Shown piece by piece: positions 33,991 to 44,371 of a stretch of DNA of 64,000 bases. Position 1 is the stretch's first letter. Every line of letters starts with the position of its first letter. Origin of the DNA: Flavobacterium fragile (GTDB taxonomy: Bacteria; Bacteroidota; Bacteroidia; Flavobacteriales; Flavobacteriaceae); NCBI RefSeq assembly GCF_023634865.1, contig NZ_JAMLJN010000004.1:124001-188000 (forward strand), read 5' to 3'. A program made the translations under genes and the position numbers. Below the pieces are notes generated by a model that was not told the origin of the DNA, ran no database searches, and saw only the letters and a program-made list of their open reading frames with translations.

Positions 33991-36807
33991 TTACAATCCT
34001 AAAATATAATCTACAAGACCATTATCATGCATCAAATTAAGCTTTTTACGCAAACGATAGCGTTTTATTTCAACACTTCTAATCGAAATATTTAGCATAG
34101 GAGCAATCTCTTTTGAAGTAAGATTTAATCTCAAATAAGCACATAATTTTAAATCACTCGACGTTAAGTTTGGATGAAGTAATTTAATTCTCTTCAAAAA
34201 ATCTTTATCAACATTATCAAAAGCTTCTTTGAATACATTCCAAGAATCATCTTCATTTATATTTCTGGAAATTGTAGTAATGACAGATTTTAGGTTTTTA
34301 TTATCGCTTGTTTCAGCAGATTTTTTTAAATCCTCTTTTATAATAGCTAATAGTTCATCTTTTTTAATCAAACTCATGTTAGATACTGCTAATTCTTTAT
34401 TTTTTGCATCTACATCTTGAGCGAGCTGTTCGTTCTTAAGTTTAATGATTTGCTTTTCGCTTTCTAATGCTGCTATTTCTAATAATAAATTATTCTCTTC
34501 AATTAATTTCTCTTCTTGCTTTCTAAAATAATTATGGTAAGATTTATTAATGTAAAAAACTGAAATAATAAAAATAACTATGTAAATAATCCATGCAAAA
34601 CCTGATGCATACCATGGTTTATTGATTTCAAATTTATAAACGATACTATTAGATACTAATGTATTAGCAACTTTGGCTCTAACTTTTAATGTATAAACCC
34701 CGGGAGATAAATTTTTAAAATTAGCACTAGACTTTGTACTCCAACCACTCCATTGCTCCTGAAAGCCTTCTAATAAATATTGATATTCTACATCTATAAA
34801 TTTATCGTATTGAGGTACCGAATAATTAAAAACAATATTATTCTCTGAATGATGCAACTCAATTTCTTTTGATAATGAAATATTCTTTGGTGAATTTTCT
34901 AATTTGTTGACAGAAACTGAATTTAATATTATACTATGCGTTTTAACTTTAAAATCAGATAAATTAATAATGAAATACCCATCTGTTTTTCCTATTAAAT
35001 ATTCATTGTCTCCTATTTGAGAAACATTTTCGTAACCTGTCATTGGATTAGTAATCGAAAATGGTATTGAAATTTTATGTGTTTTAAGTTGAGAATCAAA
35101 ATTTCCAGAAGTAAAATAATAAATTGAATTTTTAGTAAAAAACCACATTTTGTTTGATTTATCTACATTTATTTTTCCAGAAATATATCCTCCTTTTGAT
35201 AATATTTCACTCAAATGGTTATCCTTTTCAAACTTATTTGATTTTGAATTCAATTTATAAACTCCTTGTTTTCCGGCAAAGTAAATCGTGTTGTTATACT
35301 TTGCTAATCCAATGTTTTTACCTTTTCTAGGTGAGTTTAGTATCGTAAATCGATTTACTTTTGATAATTCTTTATTTAGTTCAACTTTTATAACCCCTTT
35401 ATATTCATGACCAACATATAAAACATTATTATTCGCCATTTCAAAATATCGTGATGATATATCAAAACCTTTAATTTTGTTTTTAAAAACCCAACCATTG
35501 TTTGTTTTTTCTAAAATTGATAATCCATCATAATTTCCTTGAATTATGCAGTTTTTATTATTTGGATTAACGTTGAACTTCCAAGTTCCTGATTCTTTAT
35601 AAATTAATTTGATTTTATCCTCTTTAACTATGAAAGTTCCTAAATCATGCCCACAAAATAATTGATTATCATATTCAAATAAAGCCCAAACCTGACCTTT
35701 TGTTCCGTTGATAAAACTAAATCTACTATTTTCGTCTGAATTTTTATAAAACAAGCCTTGATTCGTTCCTAAATAAATTTTGTTATCAAATTTGATTGAT
35801 GTGTATACGGTCCCCAAGTAGCCATCATCATCTTTATAATTTTTAATAGGTGATTGTAAATTAACACAATCAATCCCATTATCTAGACCTAACCATAAAT
35901 TATTATCGGAATCTTCTTTGATAGACAAAATTGTATTGTTACTTAAACCCGTATTTTGTGTGATATGATTTTTTATTTCCCCATTGGAATCTAAAATATA
36001 AATCCCGTTTGAAATCGTACCTAAAGCAAAACCTCCATTAGATAACTTTTGAGCACTAAAAATTGTATTCATTTCTATTTCTGCTTCAGACAAGAAATGA
36101 AATTTTGATAATTTTTTATCTTCTAATTTAAAAATCCCAGCTCTCTCTGTTTGAAGCAAAACACCCTCTTTATCTTTAAAAATTTCAACAATTCTGTTAT
36201 TTTGAATTCTAGAATCATCTGATACCAATACAGATTTTCCGTTTATAATTTCATACAGACCCTCACCAATTGCTTGAAAATATATAGAATTTTCAACCTT
36301 ATAACATTTAAAAATATACTGTTGTTTGTCAATAAAATTAAAACTACCATCTTTAGTATTATAAACATAAATTCTATCAAAAGATTGGAATAAAACCCAA
36401 TAATCTACTGTGATTATATTCCAAAAATGTTCATCTTCTATTAATTTGTTTTTAATTTTATTACTAATTGAGGTATACTTCAACAACCCATTTACTTGTC
36501 TTTTCCAATACCCAAATTCCATATAACAACCTGTGTATATTTTATCACCAACTACTTTTACCGAACGAATAATAGTTTCATTTGGTGATGGATACAAACT
36601 CCAATTAGATCCATTAAATTCTAATAAGCCTTCATTATTAGCAAAATAAATAAAATGATTTTTATCTTGAGAAATCATCCAATTTTGATTACCCGCATGA
36701 TATACACTTGATGGATATTTAACTATTGGAGGGAGTTCTTGTGCAACACTACATATACCTGTAAGAAGAAGTATTAAATATATATTATTTTTAATAAAAG
36801 AGACCAT
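33991..36807 (-). CDS. PUL regulator: beta-propeller sensor with LuxR-type HTH
   Basis: A 938-residue membrane protein. A signal peptide is followed by periplasmic Reg_prop/two-component propeller repeats (to about residue 620), then a Y_Y_Y domain (about 655-725, NIVFNYSVPQYDKFIDVEYQYLLEG in segments) and one membrane helix (about 735-755). A cytoplasmic coiled coil (about 765-825) and a C-terminal LuxR/NarL-like HTH (LTSSDLKLCAYLRLNLTSKEIA, then SIRSVEIKRYRLRKKL) follow. There is no histidine kinase or receiver domain, so it is not a hybrid two-component system. It should sense oligosaccharide in the periplasm and switch on susC directly downstream. Confidence 0.92.
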   Translation of the reverse strand: MVSFIKNNIYLILLLTGICSVAQELPPIVKYPSSVYHAGNQNWMISQDKNHFIYFANNEGLLEFNGSNWSLYPSPNETIIRSVKVVGDKIYTGCYMEFGYWKRQVNGLLKYTSISNKIKNKLIEDEHFWNIITVDYWVLFQSFDRIYVYNTKDGSFNFIDKQQYIFKCYKVENSIYFQAIGEGLYEIINGKSVLVSDDSRIQNNRIVEIFKDKEGVLLQTERAGIFKLEDKKLSKFHFLSEAEIEMNTIFSAQKLSNGGFALGTISNGIYILDSNGEIKNHITQNTGLSNNTILSIKEDSDNNLWLGLDNGIDCVNLQSPIKNYKDDDGYLGTVYTSIKFDNKIYLGTNQGLFYKNSDENSRFSFINGTKGQVWALFEYDNQLFCGHDLGTFIVKEDKIKLIYKESGTWKFNVNPNNKNCIIQGNYDGLSILEKTNNGWVFKNKIKGFDISSRYFEMANNNVLYVGHEYKGVIKVELNKELSKVNRFTILNSPRKGKNIGLAKYNNTIYFAGKQGVYKLNSKSNKFEKDNHLSEILSKGGYISGKINVDKSNKMWFFTKNSIYYFTSGNFDSQLKTHKISIPFSITNPMTGYENVSQIGDNEYLIGKTDGYFIINLSDFKVKTHSIILNSVSVNKLENSPKNISLSKEIELHHSENNIVFNYSVPQYDKFIDVEYQYLLEGFQEQWSGWSTKSSANFKNLSPGVYTLKVRAKVANTLVSNSIVYKFEINKPWYASGFAWIIYIVIFIISVFYINKSYHNYFRKQEEKLIEENNLLLEIAALESEKQIIKLKNEQLAQDVDAKNKELAVSNMSLIKKDELLAIIKEDLKKSAETSDNKNLKSVITTISRNINEDDSWNVFKEAFDNVDKDFLKRIKLLHPNLTSSDLKLCAYLRLNLTSKEIAPMLNISIRSVEIKRYRLRKKLNLMHDNGLVDYILGL

Positions 36808-36856
36808 ATGGCTATAGTAATTTATGGGTAAAAATATTGTATTATTACCAATAGTT

Positions 36857-36864
36857 CAAATTTA
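36857..36864 (-). promoter_or_regulatory. Promoter -7 element of the PUL regulator
   Basis: TAAATTTG on the minus strand (36864-36857), about 50 bp before the regulator's start codon. Confidence 0.5.
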
Positions 36865-36905
36865 AATCCACTTTATATTTTGATGCTTGTCACATTATAA
36901 ATTAT

Positions 36906-36913
36906 TATCTTTG
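36906..36913 (+). promoter_or_regulatory. uvrA promoter -7 element
   Basis: TATCTTTG, 20 bp before the uvrA ATG. TTTG lies 23 nt upstream (36879-36882), rather far for a -33 element. Confidence 0.6.
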
Positions 36914-36933
36914 CAAATCTTTTAAAAACAACC

Positions 36934-39723
36934 ATGAAACAACCCAATATTGCTACTTTAGATCCTAAAAAAAACATTATAATTAAGGGAGCTCAATTGC
37001 ATAACCTTAAAAATTTAGATGTTGCAATTCCAAGAAATAAATTAGTCGTAGTTACAGGACTTTCCGGGTCTGGAAAGTCGAGTTTGGCATTTGATACTTT
37101 ATATGCTGAAGGACAACGTAGATATGTTGAAAGTTTATCATCATACGCACGCCAGTTTTTAGGGAGATTAGACAAACCAAAAGTAGAATACATTAAAGGA
37201 ATTGCACCCGCAATCGCAATTGAACAAAAAGTAAATACCAGTAATGCACGTTCCACCGTTGGAACTTCTACCGAAATCTATGATTATTTAAAACTTTTGT
37301 TTGCAAGAATAGGAAAAACATACTCGCCTATTTCGGGTAAAGAAGTCAAAAAAGATACAGTTTCCGATGTTATCAATGAAGTAAAAGACTTGCCGTTAGA
37401 AAGCCGTTGGTTATTGCTTGCCCCTATTCATTTAGAGGATGGAAGAGCTTTGGAAGACAAATTAAAAGTCTTATTACAACAAGGTTTTGCACGTATTTTA
37501 GTAGATAACGAAATGGTTCGTTTGGATACCATCGACCAACACCAATTAGACAATAAAGACATTCTACTTATCGTTGATCGAATTGTCGTTAAAGACGAAG
37601 AAGAATTCTATAACAGATTAGCCGATGCTGTTCAAACTGCTTTTTATGAAGGAAAAGGTATTTGTTATTTGCAAGAAGTTGATTCAAAAAAACGTCTAGA
37701 ATTCAGTTCTAATTTTGAATTGGATGGCATTACGTTTTTAGAACCCAATATTCATTTGTTCAGTTTTAACAATCCTTACGGAGCTTGTCCAACCTGCGAA
37801 GGCTATGGAAGTGTTATCGGAATTGACGAAGATTTAGTGATTCCAAATACCGCTTTATCCGTTTATGAAAATGCTATATTTCCTTGGCGTGGTGAAAGTA
37901 TGGGATGGTATCGCGATCAATTAGTAAACAACGCTTATAAATTTGATTTTCCAATTCACAAACCCTTTTTCGAACTTTCAGACGAACAAAAGCAATTAAT
38001 TTGGGATGGAAATTCGTACTTCACTGGATTACATGATTTCTTTGCAGAATTAGAAGAGAAAAATTATAAAATTCAAAACCGTGTTTTACTTTCGAGATAT
38101 CGTGGAAAAACAAAATGTACCACTTGTAAAGGCAAACGTTTACGTTACGAAGCTAATTTTATAAAAGTAGGCGGAAAAACGATTTCTGATTTGGTCGATT
38201 TACCAATAGTAAACTTAATTGATTTCTTTAAAAAATTAGAATTAAACGAATACGATGCTAAAGTGGCTAAGCGCTTATTAATCGAAATCAATAATCGTTT
38301 AGACTTTTTGTACAATGTGGGATTGAGTTATTTGACTTTAAACCGAAATTCTAACTCGCTTTCTGGAGGAGAATCGCAACGAATTAACTTAGCCACTTCG
38401 CTAGGAAGTAGTTTGGTAGGTTCGATGTACATTTTAGATGAGCCGAGCATCGGTTTGCATCCAAAAGACACCGAAAGATTAATTGATGTTTTAAAAAATC
38501 TTCGCGATTTAGGCAACACCGTAATTGTAGTAGAACACGACGAAGATATCATGAAAGCTGCCGATATGATTATCGATATTGGTCCAGAAGCCGGAACGCA
38601 TGGCGGTGAATTAGTCGCACAAGGAACGTATGATGAAATTATAAAAGCCGATTCGCTTACTGCGAAATATCTAAACGGAAAAGAAGAGATTTCGGTACCT
38701 AAATCTAGAAGAAAATTCAAGAATCATATCGAAGTTATAGGCGCCAGAGAAAATAACTTAAAGAACGAAAACTTCACTTTCCCATTAGAATGTCTAACAG
38801 TGATTACAGGTGTTTCGGGAAGTGGAAAAAGTACCTTGGTTAAGAAAATTTTGTTCCCAGCGATTCAAAAGAAATTAGAAGGTGTTGGAGAAAAAGCAGG
38901 ACAATTTACTGAATTAGCCGGAAGCTTTTCACACATCAAACATATCGAATACGTAGATCAAAATCCGATTGGAAGAAGTTCGCGTTCGAATCCGGTTACG
39001 TATATCAAAGCTTACGATGATATTCGTGATTTATTTGCGAAACAAAACGTTTCTAAACTACGAAATTATCAAGCCAAACATTTCTCTTTTAACGTGGATG
39101 GCGGAAGATGTGAAGTGTGTAAAGGCGATGGAGAAGTAACCATCGAAATGCAATTCATGGCGGATGTTCATTTAGAATGTGAAGCTTGTAACGGAAAACG
39201 TTTCAAAAAAGAAGTCTTAGAAGTTACTTTCGAAAACAAAAACATCGACGACATTTTAAAAATGACCATTGATGAAGCTTTATTATTCTTTACCGAACAC
39301 AAACAAACCAAAATCACGCAAAAATTACAACCTTTGCAAGACGTTGGTTTGGGTTATGTACAATTAGGGCAATCCTCTTCTACCCTTTCTGGTGGCGAGG
39401 CGCAACGTATTAAATTGGCTTCATTTTTAGTAAAAGGAACCATTAAAGACCGAGCTCTATTTGTTTTTGACGAACCTACAACGGGATTGCATTTTCACGA
39501 TATTAAAAAATTATTAGCTTCGTTTGATGCGTTATTGGAAAAAGGACATTCAATAATTGTAATTGAGCACAATTTGGATTTAATAAAATGTGCCGATTAT
39601 ATTCTTGATATTGGTCCTGAAGGTGGTGAAAATGGAGGAAAGTTAATTGCTTTTGGAACGCCAGAAGAAGTAGCAAAAAATAAAAATTCGGTTACAGGAA
39701 AATACCTAAAAGAGAAATTATAA
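36934..39723 (+). CDS. uvrA: Excinuclease ABC subunit A
   Basis: Damage-recognition ATPase of nucleotide excision repair. Its 929 residues contain two ABC modules: Walker [10 protein letters not shown] (N-terminal) and [10 protein letters not shown] (about residue 630), with signature motifs [10 protein letters not shown] and [10 protein letters not shown]. Zinc modules are visible in [24 protein letters not shown] and CEACNGKRF. The DNA-binding regions lie between. It is followed after 2 bp by the LETM1-like gene, forming an operon. Confidence 0.98.
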   Translation: MKQPNIATLDPKKNIIIKGAQLHNLKNLDVAIPRNKLVVVTGLSGSGKSSLAFDTLYAEGQRRYVESLSSYARQFLGRLDKPKVEYIKGIAPAIAIEQKVNTSNARSTVGTSTEIYDYLKLLFARIGKTYSPISGKEVKKDTVSDVINEVKDLPLESRWLLLAPIHLEDGRALEDKLKVLLQQGFARILVDNEMVRLDTIDQHQLDNKDILLIVDRIVVKDEEEFYNRLADAVQTAFYEGKGICYLQEVDSKKRLEFSSNFELDGITFLEPNIHLFSFNNPYGACPTCEGYGSVIGIDEDLVIPNTALSVYENAIFPWRGESMGWYRDQLVNNAYKFDFPIHKPFFELSDEQKQLIWDGNSYFTGLHDFFAELEEKNYKIQNRVLLSRYRGKTKCTTCKGKRLRYEANFIKVGGKTISDLVDLPIVNLIDFFKKLELNEYDAKVAKRLLIEINNRLDFLYNVGLSYLTLNRNSNSLSGGESQRINLATSLGSSLVGSMYILDEPSIGLHPKDTERLIDVLKNLRDLGNTVIVVEHDEDIMKAADMIIDIGPEAGTHGGELVAQGTYDEIIKADSLTAKYLNGKEEISVPKSRRKFKNHIEVIGARENNLKNENFTFPLECLTVITGVSGSGKSTLVKKILFPAIQKKLEGVGEKAGQFTELAGSFSHIKHIEYVDQNPIGRSSRSNPVTYIKAYDDIRDLFAKQNVSKLRNYQAKHFSFNVDGGRCEVCKGDGEVTIEMQFMADVHLECEACNGKRFKKEVLEVTFENKNIDDILKMTIDEALLFFTEHKQTKITQKLQPLQDVGLGYVQLGQSSSTLSGGEAQRIKLASFLVKGTIKDRALFVFDEPTTGLHFHDIKKLLASFDALLEKGHSIIVIEHNLDLIKCADYILDIGPEGGENGGKLIAFGTPEEVAKNKNSVTGKYLKEKL

Positions 39724-39725
39724 AG

Positions 39726-40922
39726 ATGATAAACCCATCTGCAAACGGTTGGATTGACAAATTTTTTGCTGAAAATAATGACAATTTCATTGATTTTCAA
39801 GGCAATACATTGTCTTTTTATGAAGATTGTAGAACCACAGGGTTTATTTATGGTTATGTAGTACGTTACCAACTTCAAAATCAAATCAATACTACAAAAT
39901 GGTCGTATGATGAAGTAACGAAGGTGGGATTTTTAAATACGCTTTTTTCTTTATATCGCATTGAAAATTCAAACGGAACAAAAGAAAATTTTATTAATTC
40001 GGTTTACCAATTTTATAAAATCATTCAGCCAGAAAATCTGAACTTTATCAAAAAATTACTTCCCGAAGGAACATACAGTTCTCGCTTGGAAAAAATTATA
40101 GACGACCGAATTCAGACAAATAACAATACCATTAGCAAGAATTTCTCGCACATCATTACTAATGCCCTTTTGTTTATTGATGTTTTGGCGTTCGAGCATT
40201 TTTTAAAAAATGAAATATTACCATCAGATTACTTAAAAAATGTAGAATCGGATTGTATTAAAATTGTCTCATTAGCGTTAAAAATTAAAGAGCGAAAATC
40301 AAAATATGATGAATTATTGGTGAAATTGTTCGAAAATTCAATTCGTTATACCAAATTCAATACTATTGAAAATATCGAATTATCCGAGATCAAATTGATA
40401 CGTCATACTTCGTTATTGGAAAAATTATATTTGTTAGATATTGCGCAAATGGCACTTTGGAGCGATGAAAAATTAGAAACTAACGAAGAAAATTTCTTGA
40501 AACAATTGTGTTTAGAATTGGATTTGGAACCTTCACTATTAAATAAAAGTTCCTTGGAAATCAATGAATTTATTGGTAAATACCATTCGGAAATTCCATT
40601 TTTCAACTATTCGAATCCAATTAAACATTTTTACGATCAAGCCAATAAAAATGTCACGAAACTAATCATTCGCAACAAAGACCGATTAACCAAAGAAATT
40701 AAAGAAAGTGGTGAATTGATGCAGCTTTTAGCCAAATCTACTACTAAAGATTTAAGTAAAGAGGAAAAAAAGAAAGTAAAAAAACAAATACTTGACATCT
40801 GTAAAACAGTTCCGTCGTTGACTATTTTTTTACTTCCTGGTGGCGGCTTATTATTGCCTATTTTGATAAAATTTATTCCTCAGTTGCTACCATCTGCTTT
40901 TAATGAAAATTTAGATGATTAA
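39726..40922 (+). CDS. LETM1-related protein, TerB-like
   Basis: A 398-residue protein that I recognise as the LETM1-related, biofilm-associated family of Flavobacteriia. The middle (about residues 230-290) has a TerB-like helical segment (MALWSDEKLETNEENFLKQL). The end (about 330-390) has a LETM1-like region: TKDLSKEEKKKVKKQILD, KTVPSLTIFLLPGGGLLLPIL and LIKFIPQLLPSAF. The hydrophobic stretch may insert in a membrane. The biological role is unclear. Its stop overlaps the convergent carbonic anhydrase gene by 4 bp. Confidence 0.82.
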   Translation: MINPSANGWIDKFFAENNDNFIDFQGNTLSFYEDCRTTGFIYGYVVRYQLQNQINTTKWSYDEVTKVGFLNTLFSLYRIENSNGTKENFINSVYQFYKIIQPENLNFIKKLLPEGTYSSRLEKIIDDRIQTNNNTISKNFSHIITNALLFIDVLAFEHFLKNEILPSDYLKNVESDCIKIVSLALKIKERKSKYDELLVKLFENSIRYTKFNTIENIELSEIKLIRHTSLLEKLYLLDIAQMALWSDEKLETNEENFLKQLCLELDLEPSLLNKSSLEINEFIGKYHSEIPFFNYSNPIKHFYDQANKNVTKLIIRNKDRLTKEIKESGELMQLLAKSTTKDLSKEEKKKVKKQILDICKTVPSLTIFLLPGGGLLLPILIKFIPQLLPSAFNENLDD

Positions 40923-41554
40923 AGTTTCAACTGATATACATCATCAAGATCCTTATCACAACTAAAGTTAACATCTAAATCCGTTACATAACCATCGTTA
41001 AGACCATAAACCCATCCGTGTAAGGTTAATTCCTGACCATTTTTCCATGCATTTTGAACTATGGATGTTTTAGCCAAATCCATAACTTGTTCTCTCACAT
41101 TGATTTCTACAAATTTATTAAATCGTTCGTTTTCATCTTCAATAGCATCTAATTCTTGTTGATGAAAACGATACGTGTCTTTTATATGACGTATCCAATT
41201 GTCTATAATTCCAACTGAGGTATTACCCATTGCAGCTTTAACTCCTCCACAACCATAATGTCCGCAAACAATGACATGCTTTACTTTTAACACATTAACT
41301 GCATAATCCAAAACGCTTAACATATTCATATCGGAGTGTACTACCATATTGGCGATATTTCGATGCACAAATACTTCACCCGGTTCCGCTCCAATTATTT
41401 CATTTGCAGGAACACGGCTATCGGAACAACCAATCCAGAGCAATGGTGGATTTTGTTTTTCAGCTAAACGTTTAAAAAAATTAGGATTCATAGCTAATTT
41501 GCTCTCAACCCACTTTTTGTTGTTGTCTAATATTTTTTTATAAAAATCGCTCAT
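40919..41554 (-). CDS. can: Beta-carbonic anhydrase (Can type)
   Basis: Zinc enzyme interconverting CO2 and bicarbonate in the cytoplasm. From the ATG at 41554 the protein has 211 residues. Zinc ligands are C43 and D45 in CSDSR and H99 and C102 in GHYGCGG, followed by the DNWIRHIKD segment typical of the Can group. The longer frame to 41575 is rejected because the -7 promoter element lies within it. Convergent overlap of 4 bp with the LETM1-like gene leaves no room for a terminator between them. Confidence 0.93.
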   Translation of the reverse strand: MSDFYKKILDNNKKWVESKLAMNPNFFKRLAEKQNPPLLWIGCSDSRVPANEIIGAEPGEVFVHRNIANMVVHSDMNMLSVLDYAVNVLKVKHVIVCGHYGCGGVKAAMGNTSVGIIDNWIRHIKDTYRFHQQELDAIEDENERFNKFVEINVREQVMDLAKTSIVQNAWKNGQELTLHGWVYGLNDGYVTDLDVNFSCDKDLDDVYQLKL

Positions 41555-41572
41555 GATACAATTGTATAAATT

Positions 41573-41580
41573 CAAATATA
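41573..41580 (-). promoter_or_regulatory. Promoter -7 element of the carbonic anhydrase gene
   Basis: TATATTTG on the minus strand (41580-41573), 18 bp before the ATG at 41554. Confidence 0.6.
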
Positions 41581-41583
41581 AAA

Positions 41584-41629
41584 AAAAGCTTTCAATTCAA
41601 GTCTATTTTTTTATGAATTGAAAGCTTTT
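41584..41629 (-). terminator. Terminator after the second carbonic anhydrase gene
   Basis: A 16-bp perfect stem AAAAGCTTTCAATTCA (41584-41599) and TGAATTGAAAGCTTTT (41614-41629). The minus strand continues with a T-run. It separates this unit from the first carbonic anhydrase gene. Confidence 0.85.
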
Positions 41630-41649
41630 AAATTTTAATAAATTAAAAA

Positions 41650-42333
41650 TTAATGTCGTAATTCTGCTACTGTAAATTCGGGATTAAGATCATCCTTAAT
41701 GTACATCACCTCATCATAGAATGATACAACACCAGTTTCTATGTCGTGCATGGCTCCAACAATTCCAATTTGACCATTTTCTAACATTTGTTCTAAAACA
41801 TAACTTCTTTCGATAATACTTTTAACGCTTCGCTTGACGTTAATTTCAGCAACATTTTCAACAAATTCACTATTTTTTGAACTTCTCTCAACAGTAGTTT
41901 GCTTTTCTTCGTAAACTGCAGGTTGAATTTTAGATAATAATTCGGTTAAATTACCCATTTCTACATGATCGCAAGCTCCTTTGACTGCTCCACATTTGGA
42001 ATGACCTAAAACCACTATCAATTTAGAACCAGCAACTTTACAAGCAAATTCCATACTTCCTAAGATATCGGTATTAACAATATTTCCGGCAATTCGAACA
42101 GAAAAAATATCTCCTAATCCTTGATCAAAAATTAACTCAGCCGAAGTTCTACTATCAATACAGCTCAAAATCGTAGCAAAGGGCCACTGACCATCACGCG
42201 TTTCGTTAACTTGTTCTAATAAATTTCGATTAGCTTTGAGGTTATTTATAAACCTATTATTCCCTTGTTGTAAAAACTGTAATGCTTTACGAGGAGTCAT
42301 TTGGGCTTGAGTTTCTTTATTATGTGCTTTCAT
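41650..42333 (-). CDS. Beta-carbonic anhydrase, second type
   Basis: A 227-residue beta-class carbonic anhydrase, distinct from the neighbour at 40919. Ligands are C58 and D60 in SCIDSRTS and H111 and C114 in GHSKCGA. It starts MTPRKALQFLQQGN in the N-terminal helix, typical of the SulP-linked group. The SulP transporter gene ends 9 bp upstream, so the two are co-transcribed and probably couple bicarbonate transport with CO2 hydration. No signal peptide is obvious. Confidence 0.92.
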   Translation of the reverse strand: MKAHNKETQAQMTPRKALQFLQQGNNRFINNLKANRNLLEQVNETRDGQWPFATILSCIDSRTSAELIFDQGLGDIFSVRIAGNIVNTDILGSMEFACKVAGSKLIVVLGHSKCGAVKGACDHVEMGNLTELLSKIQPAVYEEKQTTVERSSKNSEFVENVAEINVKRSVKSIIERSYVLEQMLENGQIGIVGAMHDIETGVVSFYDEVMYIKDDLNPEFTVAELRH

Positions 42334-42342
42334 GATTCTTGA

Positions 42343-43935
42343 TTATATTGCTTCTTTTGCTTCTTTAATTTTAATATGTTTGAATTCAACTGTATCTAGA
42401 TTGTATTGTTCTTTAAAACCTTTCAAAGTTAAATCTATTTCTTTGTCATCGGCCTTTATGTTTCTAAAATCTTTTATGAGTTCGACTACATCAAAATCGA
42501 TATATTTTGTATTGGAAGCATCGATAATTAACTTTGAACCTCTAGGAATACTCGCCAAAGTATTTTTTATAGCTGCTTTGTTTAAAAAGGAAACTTCTTG
42601 AGCCAATTTCATGGTAATTATATCTCCATCTTTGAAAGACTCCTTTTTGAAAGAATAGGCAATTTTTAGATTTTGATATAATATAAAAATAATACTTATT
42701 CCTAATCCAATACCAACACCTTTTAACAAATCGATAAACACAACTGCTAAAACCGTGACTAAAAAGGGTATAAACTGGGAATATCCATTTTGCCATAAAT
42801 GCACAAAAACACTTGGTTTTGCCAATTTATACCCAACCATTAATAAAACCGCTGCTAAAGCCGCTAAAGGGATTTTATTTAAAATAAACGGAATAGAAAG
42901 TGCAAAACTAATTAAAAGAAATCCATGAAAAATAGTGGATAATTTAGTTCTTCCACCCGAATTAATATTAGCAGACGAACGAACCACTACCGAAGTCATT
43001 GGTAATCCACCTAATAATCCACTCAATAAATTTCCAATTCCTTGTGCTTTTAATTCTCTATTAGTATCTGTGAATCTTTTATAAGGATCTAATTTATCGG
43101 TAGCCTCAACACATAATAAGGTTTCTATAGAGGCTACCACGGCTATCGTTAAAGCTACTATCCAAACTTTTTCGTTTGTTAATGCAGAAAAATTAGGTAA
43201 AGAAAATTCGTTTTGAATTTCCGCAAAAGTGGGAAGATTTACAAGATGATTTTGGGTAATAATCGCTAAACTTGAACCGGATTGAATGAAAAATTCGTTC
43301 AATAAAATACTAATAACAACGACCACTAAAGCTCCTGGAATTACTTTTAACTTTTTTAAAGCAGGAACTTTTTCCCATGTAATTAAAATGGCCAACGATA
43401 ATAAAGTAATTATTAAAGCTCCATTATGAATGTAATTTACAGACTCAATTAAAGTGTCTAAAGTGGAATTTCCAGACTTCTCTATGTAAAAAAAGTCACC
43501 TTCATTATTAATATCGTAACCAAAAGCATGAGGAATTTGTTTTAGAATTATAATGATTCCAATCGCTGTCAGCATACCTTCAATTACACTTGTAGGAAAA
43601 TAATTTGAAAAACTACCTGCTTTTAAAAATCCCAAAGCAATTTGAATTAAACCTGCCAAAATTACAGCAACTAAGAAAATATCGAAACTTCCCAAATCTG
43701 TAATCGCGGTTAAAACAATAGCAGTTAATCCAGCTGCTGGACCGGTAACACTTAAAGACGAATTACTTAAAAAGCCTACCACTACACCTCCAATTACTCC
43801 TGAAACTATACCTGAAAAAAGGGGCGCACCAGAAGCTAAAGCAATACCTAGACACAATGGTAATGCTACTAAAAAAACAACAAGACCCGCTGCAAGATCT
43901 CCTCTTACATTGGAAAAAATAGAATGATTATTCAT
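42343..43935 (-). CDS. SulP-family anion transporter with STAS domain
   Basis: A 530-residue inner membrane transporter with about 14 membrane segments and the SulP core (AAGLVVFLVALPLCLGIALASGAP in segments, GPAAGLTAIV). A C-terminal STAS domain spans about residues 445-525 (LIIDASNTKYIDFDVVELI). SulP proteins carry sulfate or bicarbonate. The gene pair with a carbonic anhydrase favours bicarbonate. A small exported protein gene lies 70 bp upstream on the same strand. Confidence 0.92.
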   Translation of the reverse strand: MNNHSIFSNVRGDLAAGLVVFLVALPLCLGIALASGAPLFSGIVSGVIGGVVVGFLSNSSLSVTGPAAGLTAIVLTAITDLGSFDIFLVAVILAGLIQIALGFLKAGSFSNYFPTSVIEGMLTAIGIIIILKQIPHAFGYDINNEGDFFYIEKSGNSTLDTLIESVNYIHNGALIITLLSLAILITWEKVPALKKLKVIPGALVVVVISILLNEFFIQSGSSLAIITQNHLVNLPTFAEIQNEFSLPNFSALTNEKVWIVALTIAVVASIETLLCVEATDKLDPYKRFTDTNRELKAQGIGNLLSGLLGGLPMTSVVVRSSANINSGGRTKLSTIFHGFLLISFALSIPFILNKIPLAALAAVLLMVGYKLAKPSVFVHLWQNGYSQFIPFLVTVLAVVFIDLLKGVGIGLGISIIFILYQNLKIAYSFKKESFKDGDIITMKLAQEVSFLNKAAIKNTLASIPRGSKLIIDASNTKYIDFDVVELIKDFRNIKADDKEIDLTLKGFKEQYNLDTVEFKHIKIKEAKEAI

Positions 43936-44005
43936 GGATAATTTTATAATACGTTAATAGAAGAGCATCCCTCTTTATAAGAGTGATGAAAAAAAATTAT
44001 TAGTA

Positions 44006-44296
44006 TTATAAAATGTTTGGAGGCGGAGAAAAAATTTGATGTGCTAGATTATCAAAACTAATTATATGTTCCACTACAAAATCTAGTCTTTCAATATATG
44101 ATGTTGAAAAAACTAAAAAAGAATAATTAGCAAAAGGTACAGTTTTTATTTCATTAAATGGAGCGTGATTTTCCTCTTCTTCACACATATTGTAGAAGTA
44201 AGAAATATTAACTTCTTTATTAACTATCCCTATAATTGTTGGGGTCGATAAAAAAGAAATAAATATAAATAGAAATAAATTCACAAATAATTTCAT
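44006..44296 (-). CDS. Small secreted or membrane-anchored protein
   Basis: A 96-residue protein with a hydrophobic N-terminus (MKLFVNLFLFIFISFLSTPT) that is a signal peptide or anchor. An acidic MCEEEENHA stretch follows, then a hydrophobic segment and a proline-rich end FSPPPNIL. I believe related small proteins with an SPPP tail exist in Flavobacteriia, sometimes near this transporter. The function is unknown. It is upstream of the SulP gene and may share its transcript. Confidence 0.7.
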   Translation of the reverse strand: MKLFVNLFLFIFISFLSTPTIIGIVNKEVNISYFYNMCEEEENHAPFNEIKTVPFANYSFLVFSTSYIERLDFVVEHIISFDNLAHQIFSPPPNIL

Positions 44297-44371
44297 ATCG
44301 CGAATTTAGTATTTCAAAAAAAACTTTTTCTTAATTTTTTTATAAAAAACCACGCTAAGGCGATAGTTTTT

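Noticed and set aside
33991-36807. Hybrid two-component system (HTCS) regulator
   Set aside because: No histidine kinase, ATPase or receiver motifs are present after the membrane helix.
38328-38720. Antisense 130-codon frame within uvrA
   Set aside because: It is the shadow of the conserved UvrA ATPase region and has no independent support.
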